Assembly (NCBI GenBank): GCA_027038775.1
Contig: JALWGP010000159.1
Location: 1-13,007, forward strand
Source: Sedimenticola sp.
GTDB taxonomy: Bacteria; Pseudomonadota; Gammaproteobacteria; Chromatiales; Chromatiaceae
DNA: 13,007 nucleotides
Direction: 5' to 3'
The position numbers and the translations under genes are program-made. Under the pieces are notes generated by a model. It searched no databases. It saw only the letters and a list, made by a program, of their open reading frames with translations, and was not told the DNA's origin. This document shows positions 6,661 to 13,007 of this stretch, piece after piece; the stretch's first letter is position 1; each line of letters starts with the position of its first letter.

Positions 6661-7092
6661 ATGGCACAGGCATTTACCAAAGCCATGGCGAGGAACATCT
6701 TTTACGGGGGAACCGCCTTCTTCTTCCTCCTGTTCCTGGCCCTGACTTTCCAGACCCATTCCGTGGTGCCCGAGCGCGACAACCACGAAGCAATCAACGA
6801 CGTCGTGGCCCTGGGCAAGAAGGTGTGGGAAGAGAACGACTGCATCGGTTGCCACACGCTGTTGGGGGAGGGTGCCTACTTTGCGCCTGAGCTGGGCAAC
6901 GTCTACAAGCGCTTCGGCAGCACAGACGCCATCAAGGCGTTCATCGCCAGCCGTCCCAGGGACGGCGTGCCGGGACGCCGCAGCATGCCCCAGTTCAACC
7001 TGAGCGACGAGGAGCTCGAAGCGGTGGCCCAGTTCCTCAAGTACGTCTCCGGAGTCAACTCCGCCAACTGGCCCCCCAGCCCGCAGGGTTGA
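6661..7092 (+). CDS. norC: Nitric oxide reductase subunit C (cytochrome c)
   Basis: Membrane-anchored monohaem cytochrome c that passes electrons from periplasmic donors to NorB. The 143-residue protein has one N-terminal transmembrane anchor (about 13-30, FYGGTAFFFLLFLALTFQ) and a periplasmic haem domain with C61-I-G-C64-H65 in the family block ENDCIGCHTLLGEGAYFAPE; M109 (RRSMPQF) is the likely second axial ligand. The ATG at 6661 follows AAGGGAG (6645-6651) with a 9-nt gap. The same frame stays open back to a TTG at 6583, but that TTG is part of the Dnr box and the extra residues are unlike NorC. It is followed 33 bp later by norB. It is the first gene of the nor cluster and probably Dnr-activated. 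Confidence 0.97.
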   Translation: MAQAFTKAMARNIFYGGTAFFFLLFLALTFQTHSVVPERDNHEAINDVVALGKKVWEENDCIGCHTLLGEGAYFAPELGNVYKRFGSTDAIKAFIASRPRDGVPGRRSMPQFNLSDEELEAVAQFLKYVSGVNSANWPPSPQG

Positions 7093-8529
<1,437 letters not shown>

Positions 8530-8543
8530 CCAGCTGACAAGGC

Positions 8544-8590
8544 GGCATTCGCACCGGCCGCCGGCTTTCCGGCCCCGGTTGCGAAATGCC
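8544..8590 (+). repeat. Imperfect inverted repeat (hairpin 1) between norB and norE
   Basis: The arms starting GGCATTCGCACCGG (8544) and ending CCGGTTGCGAAATGCC (8590) pair with two single-base bulges. An inner GC-rich stem pairs 8560-8564 with 8569-8573 around CTTT. No T-run follows. It begins 15 bp after the norB stop, which suits an mRNA-stabilising or attenuating structure at the norB 3' end. Confidence 0.6.
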
Positions 8591-8598
8591 ATGGAAAA

Positions 8599-8632
8599 GA
8601 ACAAGGCGGATGAATCATCATCCGCCTTGTTC
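8599..8632 (+). repeat. Perfect 15-bp inverted repeat (hairpin 2) between norB and norE
   Basis: GAACAAGGCGGATGA (8599-8613) pairs perfectly with 8618-8632 around an ATCA loop. The following bases, CATTTAGC, are not a good U-tract, so full termination is uncertain. It ends 22 bp before the norE ATG, where it could limit read-through, block 3' exonucleases, or affect norE translation. Confidence 0.65.
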
Positions 8633-8654
8633 CATTTAGCAGGCAAGAAACATC

Positions 8655-9227
8655 ATGACTGGCATGGAAAAGAACCGCTGGCCTCCCGGCGACCTGGTGA
8701 TCTGGATCTTCATCATGGCGGAGCTGCTGGTATTCGGCGTCTTCTTCGCCGCCTACGCCTTCACCCGCACCAACCACGTCGAGCTGTTCAATACCTACCA
8801 GCTCACCCTGGACCGCAACGCGGCCCTGATCAACACGGTGGCGCTCATCACCAGCAGTTACTTCGTGGTGCGGGCCGTGGCCGCCATCCGCGTGGACGAC
8901 AGCCGGCGCTGCTTCCACTGGCTGCTGGCGGCGCTGGCCATGGGCCTTCTCTTCCTGGTGGTGAAGGGAGCCGAGTACCACCACCACTTCTCCCAGGGGA
9001 TCAACCTCAACACCAACACCTTCTACATGTTCTACCTCTCCCTCACCTTCTTCCACTTCCTGCACGTGATCCTGGGCATGATCATCCTGCTGGCGGTGGC
9101 GCTGAAGGCGCGCAGCGGCGGATACAGCGCCGCCGAGCATACCGGCGTGGAAACGGGCGCCAGCTACTGGCACATGGTGGACCTGGTGTGGATGGTCCTC
9201 TTTCCGCTGGTCTACGTGATGAGGTGA
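8655..9227 (+). CDS. norE: NorE: cytochrome c oxidase subunit III-like protein
   Basis: Membrane accessory protein of the nitric oxide reductase cluster, homologous to oxidase subunit III. In other denitrifiers NorE and NorF improve NO reductase activity or assembly but are not part of the purified enzyme. The 190-residue protein has about five transmembrane helices, starting with PPGDLVIWIFIMAELLVFG. It retains the subunit III-like blocks FLVVKGAEYHHHF and FYMFYLSLTFFHFLHVILGM, and ends with SYWHMVDLVWMVLFPLVY. ATG at 8655 is used; an ATG three codons later (8664) is equally possible because neither has a strong Shine-Dalgarno. It lies 125 bp after norB, behind two hairpins, and 5 bp before norF. 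Identification as NorE rather than an oxidase subunit rests on both sequence and neighbours. Confidence 0.9.
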   Translation: MTGMEKNRWPPGDLVIWIFIMAELLVFGVFFAAYAFTRTNHVELFNTYQLTLDRNAALINTVALITSSYFVVRAVAAIRVDDSRRCFHWLLAALAMGLLFLVVKGAEYHHHFSQGINLNTNTFYMFYLSLTFFHFLHVILGMIILLAVALKARSGGYSAAEHTGVETGASYWHMVDLVWMVLFPLVYVMR

Positions 9228-9232
9228 TCGAG

Positions 9233-9505
9233 ATGAATCAGAAACGTCTGTTCCTGCGCCCCTGCACCTGGGTCTACGTCACCCTCATGTTTCTCACCTT
9301 CATCACCTGGTTCGTGGGTGTGAACAATCTCTCCGGCCGTTTCTTCGCCTTCATGGTGCTGGGATTCGCCTTGCTCAAGGGGCAGCTCATCGGCGACTAT
9401 TTCATGGGTCTGAAGCAGGTGGCGGGCCTGTGGCGCTGGGTGATCTTCATCTGGCTGGCCCTGGTGGGTACACTGATCTCCGTCGCCTTCTGGCAGACCC
9501 TGTGA
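9233..9505 (+). CDS. norF: NorF: subunit IV-like small membrane protein
   Basis: A 90-residue membrane protein with three predicted helices (about 12-30, 36-56, 66-87). The central KGQLIGDYFMGLK is typical of prokaryotic cytochrome c oxidase subunit IV and NorF proteins, where K-x-x-L-I and FM-x-L flank the second helix. The ATG at 9233 follows AGGTGA (9222-9227), which overlaps the norE stop, with a 5-nt gap, so translation is probably coupled to norE. The frame is open far upstream across norE, but that sequence is a shadow. NorF works with NorE as an accessory of NorCB. The exact biochemical role is not established. Confidence 0.85.
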   Translation: MNQKRLFLRPCTWVYVTLMFLTFITWFVGVNNLSGRFFAFMVLGFALLKGQLIGDYFMGLKQVAGLWRWVIFIWLALVGTLISVAFWQTL

Positions 9506-9527
9506 ATCTCCGAGGAGTGATACTGTA

Positions 9528-10313
9528 TTGAGCACATCGAACGCCCCCTTCTACCTGCCCCAGGACAACGAGGTAGATCTCTTCGAACACGCCTGGCGCA
9601 ACCAGTTGCCGGTGATGATCAAGGGGCCCACCGGCTGCGGCAAGACCCGCTTTATCGAGCACATGGCGGCCCGTCTCGGGCGCCCCCTTTACACCGTCTC
9701 CTGCCACGACGATCTCACCGCCGCCGACCTGGTGGGGCGCCACCTCATCGGCGACTCGGGCACTTTCTGGGTGGACGGGCCGTTGACCCGGGCCGTGCGC
9801 GAGGGGGCCATCTGCTACCTGGACGAGGTGGTGGAGGCGCGCAAGGACACCACGGTGGTCATTCACCCCCTCACCGACGACCGCCGCATCCTGCCCCTGG
9901 AGCGCACAGGGGAGACCCTGAAGGCGCCACCGGAGTTCATGCTGGTGGTCTCCTACAACCCTGGCTACCAGAACCTGCTCAAGGGGATGAAGCCCTCCAC
10001 CCGCCAGCGTTTCGTTGGGCTGAGTTTCGATTTCCCCGAACCCGAGCTGGAGAAGCGTATCCTCGTCGAGGAGACCGGCATCGACAAGAAACTGGCTGCC
10101 ACCCTGGTGAAGCTGGCCGGCTCGCTGCGCGTGCTCAAGGATCACGACCTGGAGGAGGCGGCCTCCACCCGCCTGCTGATCTACGCCGCCCGCCTCATCG
10201 ACAGCGGCGTGCCCGCCGCTGAGGCCTGCCGGGCCGCCCTGGCGGAACCGCTCACCGACGACGAGGAGACCCTCAAGGCATTAAACGAGATCATCGCCAT
10301 CGGCTTTTCCTGA
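9528..10313 (+). CDS. norQ: NorQ: MoxR-family AAA+ ATPase for NO reductase activation
   Basis: AAA+ ATPase of the MoxR/CbbQ/NirQ/NorQ group that acts with NorD to mature or activate NorCB, with a proposed role in inserting the non-haem iron. The 261 residues include Walker A G33-PTGCGKT-40, Walker B CYLDEV (D99, E100) in the diagnostic block followed by VEARKDT, and a sensor 1 region VVSYNPGYQ. The C-terminal lid carries the Arg-rich EEAASTRLLIYAARL. The start is TTG at 9528, giving MSTSNAPFYLPQDNE; GAGGAG (9512-9517) lies 10 nt upstream, and there is no better ATG before the conserved region. It is 22 bp after norF. NirQ/NorQ/CbbQ are close relatives; the nor setting decides the name. Confidence 0.93.
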   Translation: MSTSNAPFYLPQDNEVDLFEHAWRNQLPVMIKGPTGCGKTRFIEHMAARLGRPLYTVSCHDDLTAADLVGRHLIGDSGTFWVDGPLTRAVREGAICYLDEVVEARKDTTVVIHPLTDDRRILPLERTGETLKAPPEFMLVVSYNPGYQNLLKGMKPSTRQRFVGLSFDFPEPELEKRILVEETGIDKKLAATLVKLAGSLRVLKDHDLEEAASTRLLIYAARLIDSGVPAAEACRAALAEPLTDDEETLKALNEIIAIGFS

Positions 10314-10324
10314 GGAGGAGAGAG

Positions 10325-10726
10325 ATGAACGGACACGAACACGACAATCCGGGCAAGGGGCTGGCCATCGCCGGCGAGAGCCTCTTCCTGCTCAATCTGC
10401 TCTTTCCCGTTCTTCCTCTCCTGGCACTGGGGGTTCTCTACTTCCGCCACAGGAACACCGCCAACCTGCTGGTGGAGTGCCACCTGAAGCAGCCCTGGAT
10501 CACCGCCCTGTTCAGCACCGCCCTGTTCCTTCTCATCAACCTGGTGGCCGCCCTGAGCGGTGGCTACAACAGCCTGGAGAACCTGGTGAGCATTCACAGC
10601 CTGGTGGCGCTGGAGGTCTATACCCTGTTGGTGATCCTGCCACTGACGGTGCCTGGCCTGTTGGGACTGACCAAGGCCATGGCCGGCCAGTGCTACCGTT
10701 ACCCCCTGCTCGGCCGCTTTCTCTGA
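10325..10726 (+). CDS. Uncharacterised three-helix membrane protein (DUF4870/Tic20-like)
   Basis: A 133-residue membrane protein of unknown function inserted between norQ and norD. It has a short polar N-terminus rich in His/Asp/Glu (GHEHD, residues 3-7) and three predicted helices (about 19-40, 58-80, 93-116). Its ending, AMAGQCYRYPLLGRF, resembles the G-x-x-YRYP tail of DUF4870/Tic20-like proteins, as does the LLVECHLKQPW segment after helix 1. That match is from memory of the family pattern and is tentative. The ATG follows GAGGAGAGAG (10314-10323) immediately after the norQ stop, so it is well translated and in the operon. Context suggests an accessory role in NO reductase assembly or NorQ/NorD membrane attachment, but this is inference only. 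Coding base composition matches its neighbours. Confidence 0.85.
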   Translation: MNGHEHDNPGKGLAIAGESLFLLNLLFPVLPLLALGVLYFRHRNTANLLVECHLKQPWITALFSTALFLLINLVAALSGGYNSLENLVSIHSLVALEVYTLLVILPLTVPGLLGLTKAMAGQCYRYPLLGRFL

Positions 10727-10732
10727 CCCGGC

Positions 10733-10846
10733 ATGAAGGAGACTTCCGATACCGCCCTGCCCCTCGGAGCGCAATGGGCCACCATCGAGTTCGCCTTCGC
10801 CCGCCACAAGCTCGACAGCGCGTGCCATGACATGGCGTGTTTCTGA
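10733..10846 (+). CDS. Possible small ORF (37 aa) overlapping the norD start
   Basis: ATG at 10733 opens a 37-codon frame ending TGA at 10844-10846, 20 bases past the norD ATG. Third-position GC is high through the first 30 or so codons, as in neighbouring genes, and it fills the 100-bp gap between the membrane protein and norD. There is no clear Shine-Dalgarno and I recognise no family. It might only serve to couple translation into norD, or be a chance frame. Confidence 0.25.
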   Translation: MKETSDTALPLGAQWATIEFAFARHKLDSACHDMACF

Positions 10847-12707
10847 CCTGGTCGAGCTGGTCGAGCTCGAGGAGAAGGTAGGCAGCTGGTGGCACCGCTT
10901 CGTCACCCGCCACAGCGAGGTTCACCACCCGGACGCCCAGGTGAAGCTGGAGGAGATCCAGCAGCTGCTGGGCATCTGGTTCCGCGCCCTGGGCGGCGAC
11001 GGCGCCCTGGAGGTGGCCGGCGCCGACGCCACCGAGATGAACGTGCGCCGAAACCTGCTGCAGCGGGTGGCCGGCACCCACCGCAGGTTCCACCTGGCCT
11101 GGCTGGACGAGAACGCCCTGCGCCTGCCACCGGCAATCGACGCCTTTCCCGAAAGGAGTCTCAACCGCGACCTCTACCTCTGGCTGGCGGCCCTGGCGGC
11201 CATGGGACACGGCGCGGAACGGGCGCCGTGGTTCCTCCACAACCAGCAGCTCACCCTCGCCGCCCTGGAGCGGTGGCCCGGCCTGTGGGAGAAGTACCAG
11301 GCGCTGGTGCGTGCCCACCTGCAGCAGCGCCCCCATCCCGGCCGCCTGCCACCCGATGAACGGGAACAGGAGCTGGCCATCCGCGAGGCCCTGGTGGAGC
11401 CCGGCAGCCAGGAACGGTTGCCCCCCGCCGGGCGGCCGCCGGCCCCGGTGCCCCTGTGGCTCCATCCCAACCCGCCCGCGCCCACGGTGATGCCGGCGGT
11501 GGAGCCGCCGCGCGACCCGGAGGCCACCGGTGGACGTACCCGGGAGCTGGAAGAGGTTCCCCGCAAGCAGACGGAACAGGCGGAACAGCCCGAGAGCGAC
11601 CGCGGCCTGATCACAGTGCGCATGGAGAACATCTTCTCCTGGGGCGAGCACGTCCACGTGGACCGGGGCACCGAGGACGAGGAGGACGAGACCCGCGCCG
11701 ACGAGGTGGCCCGCGACCTCGACAAGATCAGCGTCACCCGCCATGGCAAGGCGGCCAAGACCCGGCTCAAGTTCGACCTGGACCTGCCCTCGGAGTCGGA
11801 AGACGACCAGGTGGTCAACGACGGCATCCTGCTGCCCGAGTGGCACTGGAAGCAGCGGCGACTCATCCCCGACCACTGCCGCGCCGTGGAGCTGGTGGCC
11901 GCCGACGCCGAGCCCGTGCCCCTGCCCGAGCGGCTGAAGAAGACCGCCACCAAGCTGAGGAACCAGTTCCAGGCACTGGCCCCGGCACGCATCTGGTACA
12001 AGGCCCGGCCCGACGGCTCGGAGGTGGACCTGGACGCCTACCTGCGCTACCGCACCGACCGCGCCAGCGGCTGTGACGTGCCCGCCGACAACCTCTACCG
12101 CGAGATGCGTGCGGGCGCCCGGGATCTCGCCTGCCTGCTGCTGGCGGACCTCTCCCTCTCCACCGACACCTGGATCGACGACCACACCCGCGTACTGGAC
12201 GTGATCCAGGACAGTCTCTACCTCTTCGCCGAGAGCCTGGCCGCCACCGGCGACCAGTTCGGCATCTACGGCTTCTCCTCGCGCAAGCGCGATCCCATCC
12301 GCATTCACTTGGTGAAGCATTTCGACGAAGGCTACGGCGGCCGGGTGCGCGGCCGCATCGCCGCCCTCAAGCCGGGCTACTACACCCGCCTCGGCGCCGG
12401 CATCCGCTACGCCACCGAGGTGCTCAAGGCGCAGGGGGCCGGCCGGCGGCTGCTGCTCATTCTCACCGACGGCAAGCCCAACGACTTGGACCAGTACGAG
12501 GGGCGCTACGGTATCGAGGACACCCGCCACGCCGTGCAGGCGGCGCGCAACCTCGGCTTCCACCCCTTCTGCGTCACCATCGACGAGAAGGGCAACGACT
12601 ACCTGCCCCACCTCTTCGGCAGCACCGGCTTCGTGGTGATCCGCAATCCCGCCGAGCTGCCGGCGGAACTGCCGCTGCTCTACGCCCGTCTCACCGCGCA
12701 ACCGTAA
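10827..12707 (+). CDS. norD: NorD: VWA-domain NO reductase activation protein
   Basis: Partner of NorQ in activating NorCB; in CbbQ/CbbO-type pairs the VWA protein is thought to dock the AAA+ ring on its target. The 626-residue protein has a helical N-terminal region (1-210), a Pro-rich low-complexity linker (about 190-240), an acidic stretch ([12 protein letters not shown], near 280-292), and a C-terminal VWA domain (about 425-620). The metal-ion-dependent adhesion site is complete: D441-x-S443-x-S445 in [10 protein letters not shown]520 ([11 protein letters not shown]) and D548 ([10 protein letters not shown]). ATG at 10827 has no good Shine-Dalgarno and lies inside the preceding small frame, so initiation may depend on coupling. 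The sequence right after it ([20 protein letters not shown]) looks like a normal NorD beginning. It is the last gene of the nor cluster. Confidence 0.94.
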   Translation: MTWRVSDLVELVELEEKVGSWWHRFVTRHSEVHHPDAQVKLEEIQQLLGIWFRALGGDGALEVAGADATEMNVRRNLLQRVAGTHRRFHLAWLDENALRLPPAIDAFPERSLNRDLYLWLAALAAMGHGAERAPWFLHNQQLTLAALERWPGLWEKYQALVRAHLQQRPHPGRLPPDEREQELAIREALVEPGSQERLPPAGRPPAPVPLWLHPNPPAPTVMPAVEPPRDPEATGGRTRELEEVPRKQTEQAEQPESDRGLITVRMENIFSWGEHVHVDRGTEDEEDETRADEVARDLDKISVTRHGKAAKTRLKFDLDLPSESEDDQVVNDGILLPEWHWKQRRLIPDHCRAVELVAADAEPVPLPERLKKTATKLRNQFQALAPARIWYKARPDGSEVDLDAYLRYRTDRASGCDVPADNLYREMRAGARDLACLLLADLSLSTDTWIDDHTRVLDVIQDSLYLFAESLAATGDQFGIYGFSSRKRDPIRIHLVKHFDEGYGGRVRGRIAALKPGYYTRLGAGIRYATEVLKAQGAGRRLLLILTDGKPNDLDQYEGRYGIEDTRHAVQAARNLGFHPFCVTIDEKGNDYLPHLFGSTGFVVIRNPAELPAELPLLYARLTAQP

Positions 12708-12726
12708 ACCTCTGCTGACAGCCGCA

Positions 12727-13007
12727 ATGCCATCCCGGCTTCCCGTCAAACAGGTCCTGCCCCGCCTCGAGGCCGCCCTGGCCCGCGGCCATGCGGTGCT
12801 CTCCGCCCCGCCCGGCTCGGGCAAGACCACCCGGGTGCCCCTGGCCCTGCTGGAGGCGCCCTGGCTGGCAGGCCGGAAGATCCTGGTGCTGGAGCCCCGC
12901 CGCCCCGCCGCGCGCATGGCCGCCCGCTTCATGGCGGGCCTGCTGGGCGAGGAGGTGGGGGAGACGGTGGGCTACCGCATGCGCATGGAGCGGCGGGGCT
13001 CCAGCAC
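12727..13007 (+). CDS. hrpB: HrpB-type ATP-dependent helicase (3'-partial)
   Basis: N-terminal 93 residues of a DEAH-box helicase of the HrpB type (superfamily 2); the frame runs off the window. Motif I is [10 protein letters not shown] (27-36), followed by the HrpB-like [20 protein letters not shown], motif Ia EPRRPAAR (56-63) and [13 protein letters not shown] near the end. HrpB proteins are widespread in proteobacteria and their role is poorly defined. EPRR is usually followed by Leu; here it is Pro60. The ATG at 12727 is 19 bp after the norD stop with no strong Shine-Dalgarno, and no terminator is seen between them, so read-through from the nor operon is possible. Functionally it is unlikely to be part of the nor system. 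Confidence 0.88.
   Translation, partial: MPSRLPVKQVLPRLEAALARGHAVLSAPPGSGKTTRVPLALLEAPWLAGRKILVLEPRRPAARMAARFMAGLLGEEVGETVGYRMRMERRGSS

Noticed and set aside
8579..9232. Long upstream extension of the norF frame across norE
   Set aside because: It is an out-of-frame shadow of norE; the real norF starts at ATG 9233 with AGGTGA upstream.
10536..12932. A 798-codon open frame on the - strand across norD and the hrpB start
   Set aside because: It is antisense to norD, which has a complete VWA/MIDAS site. Its translation is a low-complexity Gly/Val/His/Gln-rich mix typical of a GC-rich shadow frame, and it spans several real genes.

Overview
The window is GC-rich, densely packed bacterial DNA with no rRNA, tRNA, CRISPR array, insertion sequence or phage gene that I can see. 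Gene content suggests a facultatively denitrifying proteobacterium: a complete cytochrome-c-dependent nitric oxide reductase (cNOR) cluster, a Dnr-type Crp/Fnr regulator, and an HrpB-type helicase. A gammaproteobacterium is my best guess, but this is inference from gene content. A V-type ATPase is uncommon in proteobacteria and is a distinguishing trait. No stretch longer than about 175 bp lacks a gene.

Region 1 (2-3551, + strand) is the end of a V-type ATPase operon: subunit B (5' part outside the window), subunit D, and an adenosylcobalamin-dependent ribonucleotide reductase (NrdJ). The three genes overlap by 4 bp each (ATGA, then GTGA), so they look translationally coupled. Region 2 (3552-3880) is a small monocistronic SHOCT-type lipoprotein gene with its own -10 box and a strong hairpin terminator.

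Region 3 (3897-6488, - strand) holds, in transcription order, a dnr-like regulator, an orphan TolC/OprM-type outer-membrane lipoprotein with a probable TTG start, and a small heat-shock protein (Hsp20). The hsp20 upstream region carries a sigma-32-like promoter, a second Fnr/Dnr-type box and a 5' leader that may fold over its ribosome binding site.

Region 4 (6573-12707, + strand) is the nitric oxide reductase cluster: norC, norB, norE, norF, norQ, an uncharacterised three-helix membrane protein, a possible 37-codon ORF, and norD. NorC and NorB form the membrane NO reductase (2 NO to N2O). NorE and NorF are oxidase subunit III/IV-like accessory membrane proteins. NorQ (MoxR-type AAA+ ATPase) and NorD (VWA/MIDAS protein) are the pair known to activate NorCB. 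A Dnr box (TTGACctgcATCAA) in the dnr-norC divergent region is the likely NO-responsive switch and also overlaps the probable dnr promoter. Two strong hairpins lie between norB and norE and may set the ratio of structural to accessory proteins.

Region 5 (12727-end) is the 5' part of an hrpB-type helicase gene. I see no entirely new system. The most interesting points are the nor-embedded membrane protein, the V-ATPase/NrdJ coupling, and the apparent link of hsp20 to both heat and Fnr/Dnr control.
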